Below are positions 7,377 through 15,900 of a stretch of 64,000 bases of DNA, piece after piece. This DNA comes from Streptomyces avermitilis MA-4680 = NBRC 14893. GTDB taxonomy: Bacteria; Actinomycetota; Actinomycetes; Streptomycetales; Streptomycetaceae. The stretch is taken from NCBI RefSeq assembly GCF_000009765.2, contig NC_003155.5:4526001-4590000 (forward strand), read 5' to 3'. Each line of letters starts with the position of its first letter. Position 1 is the first letter of the stretch. Under the pieces are notes generated by a model. That model saw only the letters and a program-made list of their open reading frames with translations, was not told the DNA's origin and did not search any database. Both the position numbers and the translations under genes were made by a program.

Positions 7377-8717
7377 TCACGACACCCCACCACCCTCCAC
7401 CGTCCGCCGAACCACGCCTCCCGACCCACCACCGGGCCCCACCACCGCCCCGCCGCCCGCCGAGCCCGACCCGCCGGACACGGAACCCACCCCGCCCCCG
7501 GACGCGGCGCCCGCCCGCTCCCCAGCCGCCGAGCCCCCGGAGGGCCCCGTGGGTGTCCCGCTCTCCAGCACCAGCGACGCGTTGTTGCCGCCGAAGCCGT
7601 ACGCGTTGACCAGCACCCGGCGGGCTCCGTCGGCGAGCGGTACCGCGTCGCCCTGCGGCAGCAGCACCTCGCACTCGGGGTCCTGCTCCTTGAGCGGCAC
7701 GTTCGGCGGGACCTCGCCGTGCCGCAGGATCAGCGCGGCCGCGACCGCGCCGAGCGCGGCGGACGCCCCGCCCGTGTGGCCGAGCAGTGCCTTGAGGCTG
7801 TACAGCGGCACCCGCGCCGCGCGCGGCCCGAGGGCCCGGTGCAGCGCACGGCTCTCGAGGACGTCGTTGAGCCGGGTGCCGGTGCCGTGCGGTACGACGC
7901 AGCCGACCGTGTCCGGCGCCGCGCCCAGGGCCTCGCGCATGGCCCGTACGACCTGCTCCGCGTCGGCCTGCGGAGCCGTCGGATGGTCCGCGTCGCAGCT
8001 CCATGCCACACCGGTGAGTCGCGGCGCCCCGTCCGGCGAGGACAGCACGCCGCGCGCCCGGGCGTGCGCGGCCGACTCGACGACGAACACGCCCGCGCCC
8101 TCGCCGAACACCGTGCCGGCCCGGTCGCGTTCGAAGGGCCGGCAGCGCTCGGGGTCGACCGCGCCGAGCCGGTTGAAGCAGCCGAGCGCGACCCGCGAGT
8201 ACGCGTCGGAACCACCGGCGATCACCACGTCCGCCTCGCCCGCGCGCACCAGGTCCGCCGCGATGCCGAGGGCGTAGCCGCCGGCCGCGCAGGCGTTGCC
8301 GATGTCGTGGACGGTGGCGAACAGACCGAGTTCACCGGCGAGCGCCGAGGCGAGCCGGAACGGCGGCTGCCAGCCGTCGTCCGCGCCCCGCCCGCGCTCG
8401 TTGCCGCCGGGCTCGCCCATGCAGCTGCCGAACACGACGGCCGTACGGGCGGCGGCGAGTGACGGTCCGTCGAGTCCGGCGTCGGACAGCGCCTCGGCGG
8501 CGGCGAGCGAGGCGAAGCGGGTCGCCCGCTCGGCCCTGAGGTCGGGGTCGGGCACCAGGCTGATCAGCGGCAGGTCCATCCGGGCGAGCGGGTCCGCCGG
8601 CCGGTCCGGCAGCCGGGTCCCGGCCGCCGTCATGGCCCGCCACAGGGTGTCGGCGCCCGCACCGTGGCAGGTGACGGCGCCGATCCCGGTGACCACGACC
8701 TCGACCTCGCGGTTCAT
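7377..8717 (-). CDS. Beta-ketoacyl-ACP synthase KS-1 with Gly/Ser-rich tail
   Basis: A 446-aa condensing enzyme with a complete triad: Cys143 in NACAAG, His277 in HGTGT and His314 in LGHTGG. NAYGFGGNNASLVLE ends the KS fold near residue 385. About 60 residues of Gly/Ser/Ala-rich sequence follow, which is not typical of type II KSs and may be repeat-derived or come from a frameshift near the 3' end. The ATG overlaps the stop of the thioesterase gene (ATGA). It should catalyse decarboxylative condensation of malonyl-ACP with the acyl chain, probably as a heterodimer with one of the Cys-less partners. Confidence 0.9.
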   Translation of the reverse strand: MNREVEVVVTGIGAVTCHGAGADTLWRAMTAAGTRLPDRPADPLARMDLPLISLVPDPDLRAERATRFASLAAAEALSDAGLDGPSLAAARTAVVFGSCMGEPGGNERGRGADDGWQPPFRLASALAGELGLFATVHDIGNACAAGGYALGIAADLVRAGEADVVIAGGSDAYSRVALGCFNRLGAVDPERCRPFERDRAGTVFGEGAGVFVVESAAHARARGVLSSPDGAPRLTGVAWSCDADHPTAPQADAEQVVRAMREALGAAPDTVGCVVPHGTGTRLNDVLESRALHRALGPRAARVPLYSLKALLGHTGGASAALGAVAAALILRHGEVPPNVPLKEQDPECEVLLPQGDAVPLADGARRVLVNAYGFGGNNASLVLESGTPTGPSGGSAAGERAGAASGGGVGSVSGGSGSAGGGAVVGPGGGSGGVVRRTVEGGGVS

Positions 8718-9697
8718 GCCGAACGGCCCTCCAGGGCCGCGTTCATGCGGTCGTCGAAGGAGACCAGGCTCCAGTCGCGGCGGTTCTCGATCACCGCGTA
8801 GCCGTGGGTGATCCGCCCGGTCGCGGTCTGCACCAGCTGCCCGTCGCGTACGACGTACGTGTCCATGCGCGAGTCGTACGTGAAGCCCTTGAAGACGCTC
8901 TCGACGGTGAGGACGACATACAGGTCCTCCTCCATGCGCGCCTCGTCGAGCACCGTGATGCGCGAGTGCGGCACGACCGGGATCCAGTTCTGCTCGTCGA
9001 GCAGGGTCTTGATGGAGACGCCCCGGTCGGCGACGAGCCGGTCCTTGGCCTCCTCCATGAGCCGCAGATAGCCGGACATCTGCTGGCGCTCCGTGAAGTG
9101 GCAGTACCAGTAGGGGATACGGAACTTCCAGGCGTACGCGTTGCGCCCGGCCGTCAGCTCCTTGACCAGGTCGTCGGCCGCGAGGTCCACCTCGACGGGT
9201 TCCGGGGTCCAGCCGGGCACCGCGCCGAGCCGGTCCACCGCGAACGGCGCGAGCGCGGCCGGGACGGGCAGTTCGCCGCCGCCGCGCGGGTCGAGGCGCA
9301 GCTGGACCCGTACGGTCGAGGTGACGGCCTTCAGCAGGGTCTCGCGCCGCACATGGAGCGTGACGGCGAGGACCAGTTCGCCGTCCTTGGCCTTGCGGTG
9401 CGGCTTCACCTCGGCGATCGCGGTGTCGTCGATGTGGAAGGCGTGCAGGATGCGGGTGTCGATGTCGACGATGTCCGTGCACAGTCCGTAGGTCTCGTAG
9501 ACCGTGCCCGGGGCGATCCCGGCCTGCCGCAGATGGTTGAGAACGGCTTCCTCGACGAGGTAGTTGACGTGCTTGAAGCCGATCCAGGTGCAGATGTTGG
9601 AGCCCTCGTAGCGGGGGCGGATCTCCAGGGAGCTGGGCTCCTTCAGGGCGAGGACCGCGGCCTCGATGTCAGCCGTGTCAGCGGTGTTCGTGGTCAC
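8714..9697 (-). CDS. Double hot-dog acyl thioesterase-like protein
   Basis: A 327-aa protein that appears to hold two hot-dog halves. The first has WIGFKHVNYLVEEAVLNHLR (about residues 35-54), resembling the thioesterase active-site region and helix. The second has CHFTERQQMSGYLRLMEEA and a strand-rich C-terminus around FKGFTYDSRMDTYVV. The GTG start overlaps the hydrolase stop (GTGA). Likely roles are hydrolysis or transfer of the acyl-ACP chain, or a dehydratase-like step. I base this on fold motifs only and cannot name a catalytic residue with certainty. Confidence 0.7.
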   Translation of the reverse strand: MTTNTADTADIEAAVLALKEPSSLEIRPRYEGSNICTWIGFKHVNYLVEEAVLNHLRQAGIAPGTVYETYGLCTDIVDIDTRILHAFHIDDTAIAEVKPHRKAKDGELVLAVTLHVRRETLLKAVTSTVRVQLRLDPRGGGELPVPAALAPFAVDRLGAVPGWTPEPVEVDLAADDLVKELTAGRNAYAWKFRIPYWYCHFTERQQMSGYLRLMEEAKDRLVADRGVSIKTLLDEQNWIPVVPHSRITVLDEARMEEDLYVVLTVESVFKGFTYDSRMDTYVVRDGQLVQTATGRITHGYAVIENRRDWSLVSFDDRMNAALEGRSA

Positions 9698-10615
9698 GTC
9701 AACTCCGGTGCGTAGGGGGCGTAGGGATGGACGGAAAGGTGCTCGGAAAGCTCGTCGGAAAGCTGGTCGGAAGGGTGGTCCGAAGGGTGCGGGGAGGTGC
9801 CGGCGAAGACCTCGTGCAGCAGCCCGTGCACCGCGTCCGCGAAGCGGTCCGGCTGCTCCGCCATGGCGAAGTGGCCGCAGCCGTCGAAGAGCCGGAACCT
9901 GCCGTCGGGCAGCGCGGCGGCCAGCGCGCGGGCGTCGTCCGGCGGCGCCGCGAAGTCCTGCGTCCCCGCCACGACGAGCACCGGCAGCCGCAGCGCGCCG
10001 ACGTCGAGGAAGGGGCTGCGCAGATACGCGCCGAAGAACTGCTGCCAGCCGTACGGCCCGATCCGGTCCCGCACCCGCAGCGCCATCGCGGCGCGCAGCT
10101 GCGGGGCGAGGCGGTCCCCCGCGCTGATCCGCAGGCCCTCGTCGAGGATGCGGTGGAAGCCGCTCAGGTAGTAGGTGGCGTCGTCCCAGGTGAACTCCCC
10201 GGGCGTGCGCCGGTGGAAGGGGGCCACCACCACCGCGGCGCGCGGCCCGCGTCCCGCGCCCCGGCGGGCGAGTGCCTCCAGGGCCGGTCCCGCGGTGAAG
10301 GAGTGCACGACGATCACGTCGGCACCGCCGGGCACGCTGTCCAGGGCGTGCTCCACATGGTCCGCCGGGTCGTCGCGCAGACTCCAGTCGGGGTCGCCGT
10401 CCGCGCTCCAGGGCAGCACGGCCTCCCACAACTCGACGCGTGCCGAGGCCCGCTGCTCGTACGCCCGCCAGACGGAGGCGCATGCCCGCCAGCCCGTGCA
10501 ACGTGAGCATCCGCACCGGTTCCCGGGTGTCCCGGGCGGCCCGCCGCAGCCGCACGGAGGCGGTGGGCGGCCGGGTGGCGGCGGACGGCCCGGAGCCGGC
10601 GGACAGCCCGCTCAT
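9694..10615 (-). CDS. Alpha/beta hydrolase, frameshifted near the N-terminus
   Basis: The gene starts with the ATG at 10613-10615, overlapping the CLF-C stop (ATGA), and reads to MLTLHGLAG, the oxyanion-loop strand. One extra base near 10483-10488 moves the frame to CASVWRAYEQRASARVELWEAV and the rest of the enzyme. The 922-bp span equals 307 codons plus one base. VVHSFTAG (nucleophile Ser), VAGTQDF (Asp) and GCGHFAMAEQPDRF (His) supply a triad. The C-terminus is rich in His/Ser/Asp/Pro (around SDHPSDQLSDELSEHLS). It may release or edit the chain. Without an upstream frame correction only a truncated enzyme from the internal ATG at 10431 could be made. Confidence 0.75.
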
Positions 10616-11697
10616 CGCACGCCGCCCGCCGGCCGGGGTGCCGCCGCGACCGCCGCGACGGCACCGGGTGCGGTGAGGATCAGGGCCGCGCCCGCGTCGT
10701 CGCCGCCCGCGTCGCCGGTGCCCGCGCTGACCAGCGCCACCTCGCCGTCCCCGGGTCCGGTGTCCAGCCAGACGGCGGCCGCGGCGCACTGGAGCACACC
10801 GAGCGCACCGGACGAGGGACCGAACAGTGCGGACAGGTCGTGGACGGGGGCGGAGCCGGCCGCCGCGCCGAGGGCCGGCGCGGGGGCGCGTACGCCCTCC
10901 GGGTGTTCGGGCACGCACCACAGGCCGACCGGCCCCGGACGCAGCGCCCGGACCTCGGCGACGGCCTCCGCGTGGTCGCCCCGGCGGGCGTACGGGCCGA
11001 TGGCGGCCAGCGGCCGCACTCCCCTCGCGTGTGCCGAGGAGGGCGACTCGACGACCAGTGCCACCGCTCCGTCGAAGAGCACCGGCGCGCCGAACTCTCC
11101 GTACGCCTCATGGTCCGAGGCCTCCGCGGCGTCCGTGACATGGCGCACCGCCGGGTTGTCCGGCTCGACGCCGGCCACGAGCACCCGCTCGACCCGGCCC
11201 GCCGCGATCAGCAGGCGGGCCCAGTTGACGGCGTCGAGACCGGAGGTGGGCCCGTTGCACAGGGTCAGATTGGCCCCGCGCAACCCGTGGGTGATGGCCA
11301 GCCAGGAGGCGACCACGTTGCTGGAGGTGGCGGGCAGCAGCATCGGGCTGGTCGCCAGATAGGTCGATTCGGCGATCGTCCGCACGGTCTCGCAGACCGT
11401 GTCGGCGTTGCCGTAGTTGGTGCTGGCGACGACCCCGGTGGCCTCCCCCGACACCGTCAGCTCACCGGCCGCGTCGACCAGTTCGGCCGCGCGCAGCGCG
11501 TCCTTGGCCGCGGCCATGGCGAGCTTGGTGGCCCGGTCCTTGTAGCGCAGGCCGCGCCCGGTGAGGCGGGAGACGGGGTCGGCCGCCGACCGGTGCCCGG
11601 CGGGCAGGGGTCCGAACAGGGCCGCCGGGCCGTCGAGGCCCCGTACGGCCGTACCGATTCCGGTGATCACGACGTCCGCCGTGCGCGCGGTACTCAC
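10612..11697 (-). CDS. Ketosynthase-like chain length factor C (no active-site Cys)
   Basis: A 361-aa KS-fold protein. The elbow reads CNGPTSGLDAV with Pro150 at the catalytic Cys position, and neither HGTGT nor GH motifs are present, so it should not catalyse condensation alone. The GTG start overlaps the KS-2 stop (GTGA), which suggests a KS-2/CLF-C pair. Such partners set chain length or stabilise the KS in type II systems. Confidence 0.85.
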   Translation of the reverse strand: MSTARTADVVITGIGTAVRGLDGPAALFGPLPAGHRSAADPVSRLTGRGLRYKDRATKLAMAAAKDALRAAELVDAAGELTVSGEATGVVASTNYGNADTVCETVRTIAESTYLATSPMLLPATSSNVVASWLAITHGLRGANLTLCNGPTSGLDAVNWARLLIAAGRVERVLVAGVEPDNPAVRHVTDAAEASDHEAYGEFGAPVLFDGAVALVVESPSSAHARGVRPLAAIGPYARRGDHAEAVAEVRALRPGPVGLWCVPEHPEGVRAPAPALGAAAGSAPVHDLSALFGPSSGALGVLQCAAAAVWLDTGPGDGEVALVSAGTGDAGGDDAGAALILTAPGAVAAVAAAPRPAGGVR

Positions 11698-12878
11698 TGG
11701 CCCGCTCCTTCTTCGGAGGCCGGCGGGCCGTCGACCCGCTCCACGACCGCGACCGCGTTGAGCCCGCCGAACCCGAACGAGTCGATCTGGGCGATCCGCA
11801 GCGGCGCCGAAGCCCGCTCGGCGGTGCCCCGCACCAGGCGGAAGCCCGCGACGGCCTCGACCGGGTCGTCGAGGTACACGGTCGGCGGGATGGTCCCGGT
11901 CCGCAGCACGTCGACGGCCGCCACCAGGCTGTGCAGCCCCGACGCCCCGGCGGTGTGCCCGGTCATCGACTTGATCGCGGTCATGTACGGGGAGGGGTCG
12001 AGGCCCCCGAACACCGTGCCGAGCGCGGTGGATTCGGCCTCGTCGTTCAGCGGGGTCCCGGTCCCGTGCAGCATGACCAGGTCGATGTCCGCCGGCCGTA
12101 CGCCGGCCCGCAGATGCGCCTCCTGGACGGCGGCGGCGATGTTCTTGGCGTCGGGTGCCGACGGGTGATGGGCGTCGCAGTTGACGGCGACTCCCCGCAC
12201 CCGCGTATGGACACGGGCACCGGGTCCCGGGCCGTCGGCCTCCCTGCGCAGCACCACGGCCACCGCGCCCTCGCCCTGGAGCATTCCGCGCCGGGCCCGG
12301 TCGAAGGGCCGTACGCGGTCGGGGGCTTCGGGGTAGCAGCGGTCGAGGAGCCCGTACGTGCTCTCGGTGATGGTGTCGACCCCGGCGACGACGACGGTGT
12401 CCGCCGCGCCGAGGTCGAGCAGGTCGGCGCCGAGGGCCAGGGCGTAGAGCGAGGCCGAGCAGGCGTTGGCGACGGTGTGGGTGTCGACGGCCCCGAAGCG
12501 GCGCCGCAGCATGGTGCCGAAGTGCAGATCGGCGGCGTCGAAGGGGATGCCGTCCCGCCAGGACAGCTCCACCGAGCGCAGTTCGCGCAGGGTGGTGCCG
12601 ACGAGCACCGGCACCCGCGACAGGTCGTCGCCGAGCCCGGCGTCGGCCGCCGCCGCGGCGACGGCCCGCTCCAGCCAGCGGGTGGCCCGCAGCGGCTCGT
12701 CGACGCCCGGCGCAGGACGGTCGTCGATCTCGTACGCGACCTGCGCACGGAAGTTGTCGCGGTCGTAGCCCCGCAGCGGTGCGAGCCCGCTGCGGCCCTC
12801 GACCAGCGAACCGAAGATCTCCTCGACGCTGTCGCCGATGCTGGCGACGGCGCCCATCCCGGTCACGATCCAGCTCAT
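11694..12878 (-). CDS. Beta-ketoacyl-ACP synthase KS-2
   Basis: A 394-aa condensing enzyme of the FabF/type II PKS family. The triad is complete: Cys140 in NACSAS, His271 in HGTGTPLND and His308 in TGHTAGASG. The C-terminal IDSFGFGGLNAV is the usual KS ending. The ATG overlaps the KS-3 stop (ATGA), and the stop overlaps the start of CLF-C, so these three are translated as a coupled unit. Expected role: chain extension on ACP. Confidence 0.93.
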   Translation of the reverse strand: MSWIVTGMGAVASIGDSVEEIFGSLVEGRSGLAPLRGYDRDNFRAQVAYEIDDRPAPGVDEPLRATRWLERAVAAAAADAGLGDDLSRVPVLVGTTLRELRSVELSWRDGIPFDAADLHFGTMLRRRFGAVDTHTVANACSASLYALALGADLLDLGAADTVVVAGVDTITESTYGLLDRCYPEAPDRVRPFDRARRGMLQGEGAVAVVLRREADGPGPGARVHTRVRGVAVNCDAHHPSAPDAKNIAAAVQEAHLRAGVRPADIDLVMLHGTGTPLNDEAESTALGTVFGGLDPSPYMTAIKSMTGHTAGASGLHSLVAAVDVLRTGTIPPTVYLDDPVEAVAGFRLVRGTAERASAPLRIAQIDSFGFGGLNAVAVVERVDGPPASEEGAGQ

Positions 12879-14161
12879 GCCGCGCTCCGGTAGGCCCCGA
12901 GGATCAGTACGGCGTTGTTGCCGCCGAAGGCGAGGGCGTTGTTCTGCACGACGGACAGTTCCGTCTCGACCGCCTGGTTGGGCACGCAGTCGACACCGCA
13001 CTCGGGGTCGGTCTCCCGGTGGTTGACCGTCGGCGGGATGAAGCCCTCGGTGATCGCCAGCGCGCAGGCCGCCGCGGAGACCGCGCTGGCCGCGCCCATG
13101 CTGTGGCCGATCATCGACTTGATGGAGACGGTGCGCGGCATGGCGTCCTCGCCGAACACCTGGCGGATGGCGCCCGCCTCGGTGATGTCGTTGGCCTTGG
13201 TGCCGGTGCCGTGCGCGGAGACGAAGTCGACCTGGTCCGGGGTGATGCCCGCGTTGCGGTGCGCGATCCGGATGGTCCGCGCGATGCTGTCCCGGTCGGG
13301 GGCGACGGGGTGCAGCGCGTCGCAGGCGAGCCCGTACCCGAGCACCTCGGCGTAGATCCGGGCACCGCGGGCGAGCGCCGAGTCGAGACTCTCCATCAGG
13401 AGGATGCCCGCTCCCTCGCCGGTGAGGATGCCCTCGCGGTCCTTGTCGAAGGGCCGGCACACCTCGGGGGCGATGGTGCCGAGCCGGTAGAAACCGGTGA
13501 ACGTCTTGCGGCAGGCGGCGTCGGCGCCGCCGCACAGGGCGATGTCGACATCGCCGCTGCGCAGCGCGTCGTAGCCGTAGCCGACCGCGTAGTTGCCCGC
13601 CGCGCACGCGGTCGGGATCGTGACGGCCTCCACGTCCTCGAGTTCCAGCTCGCGGACGATGCCGGCGGACAGGCGCCCGGCGGGGATGCGCCGGGCGACG
13701 GCCGGTTCGTACTCTTCGGGCCCGTTCTCCAGGCCCGCGGCGACGAGTTGGTCGAGGTCGCGGGACTCGCCGTCCGTGGTGCCGACGGACACCAGGGACC
13801 GGCGGGCCCGCACGTCCTCCTCGTGCAGACCGGCGTCCGCGACCGCCATCCTGGCGGCGGCCACCGCGAACTGGCTCGCCCGGCCCAGTTCCTCGGGGTG
13901 CTGCCGGTCGAGCCAGCGCTCCGGCTCGAAGTCGGTGACCTCGCAGCCGTTGGCGTGGGCGAACCCGGTCGTGTCGAACGCGGTGATCGGCTTGACGCCG
14001 CTGCGTCCCGCACGGAGGCCGGCGGTGAAGGCCTCGACACCGATGCCGATGCTGGTGACCACGCCGAGCCCGGTGATGACCACCCGGCGTCCGGCGGCCT
14101 CGGGGCGCGGGTCCTCGGGTCCGCCGTGACCGCGCGCGTCTGTGTTGATCGAAGCGTTCAT
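12875..14161 (-). CDS. Beta-ketoacyl-ACP synthase KS-3
   Basis: A 428-aa condensing enzyme. It has Cys186 in PTACAAG, His317 in AHGTGTKAND and His353 in IGHSMGAAS, and ends with NNALAFGGNNAVLILG as in FabF. A charged, about 25-residue N-terminal extension precedes the fold (VVITGLGVVTSIG). It is the second gene of the operon, 34 bp after ACP 2. It may handle the first condensations or act with CLF-A or CLF-B. Confidence 0.94.
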   Translation of the reverse strand: MNASINTDARGHGGPEDPRPEAAGRRVVITGLGVVTSIGIGVEAFTAGLRAGRSGVKPITAFDTTGFAHANGCEVTDFEPERWLDRQHPEELGRASQFAVAAARMAVADAGLHEEDVRARRSLVSVGTTDGESRDLDQLVAAGLENGPEEYEPAVARRIPAGRLSAGIVRELELEDVEAVTIPTACAAGNYAVGYGYDALRSGDVDIALCGGADAACRKTFTGFYRLGTIAPEVCRPFDKDREGILTGEGAGILLMESLDSALARGARIYAEVLGYGLACDALHPVAPDRDSIARTIRIAHRNAGITPDQVDFVSAHGTGTKANDITEAGAIRQVFGEDAMPRTVSIKSMIGHSMGAASAVSAAACALAITEGFIPPTVNHRETDPECGVDCVPNQAVETELSVVQNNALAFGGNNAVLILGAYRSAA

Positions 14162-14195
14162 CGAAGCTCACCCATCTGACGGTCGGGACGGCAGA

Positions 14196-14465
14196 TCAGT
14201 TCTGTGCGGCTTCGGACACCACGACGTAGACGCCCTCCAGGTTGACCATGCGGCTGAGCTCGGCCTGGTCGATGGTGACCTTCTGGGTGCGCTCGAGGGC
14301 GGCGAGGATCTCGATGGCGCGGAGCGAGTCCGCGTCGTGCTGCTCCTTGAAGAGGCTGGTCTCGGTGACCTCGTCCTCGTCGATCTCGAGAATGTCGCAG
14401 ACGATCTCCTTGATCTCCTGCTTGCGGGCAGCGTCAAGTCCGGTCGTCACGTTCGCGTTGGGCAT
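14196..14465 (-). CDS. Acyl carrier protein 2
   Basis: An 89-aa carrier protein with the phosphopantetheine Ser in HDADSLRAIEIL near residue 47. GGAG lies 8 nt before the ATG. It is the first gene of the KS operon, directly after the promoter region downstream of the regulator, so it is probably the main chain carrier for KS-3 and KS-2. Confidence 0.93.
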   Translation of the reverse strand: MPNANVTTGLDAARKQEIKEIVCDILEIDEDEVTETSLFKEQHDADSLRAIEILAALERTQKVTIDQAELSRMVNLEGVYVVVSEAAQN

Positions 14466-14491
14466 CTCGACTCCAATGAGGGATCGGTATC

Positions 14492-14507
14492 GGAGTCCGG
14501 TGACTCC
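14492..14507. promoter_or_regulatory. Palindrome upstream of ACP 2
   Basis: GGAGTC-CGGT-GACTCC is a perfect 6-4-6 inverted repeat 27 bp upstream of the ACP 2 start. It is a candidate operator in the operon leader, perhaps for the adjacent regulator. Two CTATACG direct repeats follow at 14543-14562. No binding evidence is available. Confidence 0.4.
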
Positions 14508-14554
14508 GCCATCCATTCGATGAGTCGAGAGTGGATTCGCCTGCTATACGCGGC

Positions 14555-15568
14555 CTATACGGTGTCGGATCCCGTCAGCCAGCCGAGCTGAGCGGCCCGC
14601 AGCCCCGCCTGGAAGCGGCTGCGGGCGCCGAGCCGGCCCATGAGTTCGGCGGTGATACGGCGCCCGGTGCGCACGGAGACACCGAGCTTGCGGGCGACGA
14701 CCTCGTCCGTGAGTCCTTCGCCGAGCAGCCGCAGTACGGCCTGCTCCTGTCCCGTCAGCTCCTCCTCCCCGCGGTCCCGGGGCTGCGGCCGGCCGCCGCT
14801 GAACGGGATGGCGGACTCCCAGACCCGGTCGAAGAGATCGCCGAGGGTGGCGATGACGCCCGCGCCGCGCAGGACGAGCGCCCCGGCCGCCGAGGCGTCG
14901 GGGTCGATGGGCAGTACGGCGTGGGTGCGGTCGAACAGCAGCATCCGGGACGGCAGCGAGGCGGTGGTTCTCACCTGGTCGCCGTGGAGGTGCAGCCACC
15001 GCAGATGTTCCACCGTCGCGGGGTCGTTGTGGACGCTGTCCAGATAAATACTCCGCATGACCACGCCCCGCTTGGCCAGATCCTCACAGAGCGGGCGGCT
15101 GGCCTGCCGGCTGGCTTCGGACTGCGGGCCTCCGGTCGCAAAGGTCAGCAGCTCCGTGCCGCATTCCTGCGTGAATTCCTCTATGCGGGAGCGGATGTCG
15201 TCTATTCCCACGAGACGTTCGACGACGGTGCTGCGCAGTTTCTGCTGGGCCGCGGTGTACTCGTCGACGAAGCGGGCCACTTCTATCCGCGACTCGGCGA
15301 TGCGCTGCTGGCGCTCCAGGAATTCACTTTCCTGCCGCGCGAGAAGCGCTTGCAGCCCGATCTCCGGACTCACCGCCCGCAGCCCTCCGGGCGCGTCCCA
15401 CGAAGGTTTGATCAGCGAGAGACGGACACACTCGTCGAGCGCGGAGCGGACCAGATCCTGCTCCCAGCCCAGCGAGGTGACCAGATCTTCCACGCCGAAA
15501 TCCGGCCGCTTGAGCATGGCCCGGTAGACCTCGGCCGCATGAGCGCCCAGCCCCAGCGGTTCCAGCAT
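14555..15568 (-). CDS. TrmB-like/LuxR-type pathway regulator
   Basis: A 337-aa regulator. Residues 1-70 form a TrmB-like winged helix, then come a charged coiled-coil (about 75-115), a middle domain resembling the TrmB effector region (around LLTFATGGPQSEASRQ and LLFDRTHAVLPID), and a C-terminal LuxR helix-turn-helix (LTGQEQAVLRLLGEGLTDEVVARKLGVS) at about 270-325. It lies immediately upstream of the ACP 2-KS operon on the same strand and downstream of a small exported peptide gene. It is probably the pathway-specific activator. The effector domain suggests it senses a ligand, which is unknown. Confidence 0.85.
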   Translation of the reverse strand: MLEPLGLGAHAAEVYRAMLKRPDFGVEDLVTSLGWEQDLVRSALDECVRLSLIKPSWDAPGGLRAVSPEIGLQALLARQESEFLERQQRIAESRIEVARFVDEYTAAQQKLRSTVVERLVGIDDIRSRIEEFTQECGTELLTFATGGPQSEASRQASRPLCEDLAKRGVVMRSIYLDSVHNDPATVEHLRWLHLHGDQVRTTASLPSRMLLFDRTHAVLPIDPDASAAGALVLRGAGVIATLGDLFDRVWESAIPFSGGRPQPRDRGEEELTGQEQAVLRLLGEGLTDEVVARKLGVSVRTGRRITAELMGRLGARSRFQAGLRAAQLGWLTGSDTV

Positions 15569-15669
15569 GACGCTCCCTCACCCCCGTGACGCGCCTACAA
15601 GCCGCCTGGTCATTATGTGGAGGCCGAAACGATTCCGCAACGAAGATGTGGGTGAAGTGGGCAGCAACG

Positions 15670-15698
15670 AAGGACCCGCTCCGGAGGAGCGGGTCCTT
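15670..15698. terminator. Hairpin between peptide gene and regulator
   Basis: The 13-bp stem AAGGACCCGCTCC / GGAGCGGGTCCTT has a 3-nt loop, with TTTT following on the plus strand. It lies between the peptide stop and the regulator start, so the peptide probably has its own transcript, at least partly separate from the regulator. Confidence 0.7.
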
Positions 15699-15720
15699 TT
15701 CGGTCATGAGTGGCTGAAAA

Positions 15721-15900
15721 TCAGCCCCAGATCGGGTCTCCCTCGTCATCCGCGGGCGAGGTCCCCCAAATCGGATCCCCCGACTCTGCGGCCGCGACGA
15801 CCGTGTGCGCATTGGCGGCCGACGCACTCGCCGTGCCCATGGCGGCGGTGGCGGCAATTGCCAGCGTGACGACAACGGCGCGCAGCAGATCCTTGCTCAT
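15721..15900 (-). CDS. 59-aa exported peptide with duplicated GDPIWG motif
   Basis: A short protein with a clear Sec-type signal: MSKDLLR, then a hydrophobic AVVVTLAIAATAAMGTA, then ASASA-ANA as the likely cleavage site near residue 28-30. The mature part is about 30 residues and ends in two copies of GDPIWG split by TSPADDE, the second at the very C-terminus. It is directly upstream of the LuxR-type regulator on the same strand. I do not recognise a family. It could be a peptide signal for the regulator, a precursor or a secreted structural peptide. The motif duplication plus signal peptide makes it very unlikely to be a chance ORF. Confidence 0.8.
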   Translation of the reverse strand: MSKDLLRAVVVTLAIAATAAMGTASASAANAHTVVAAAESGDPIWGTSPADDEGDPIWG

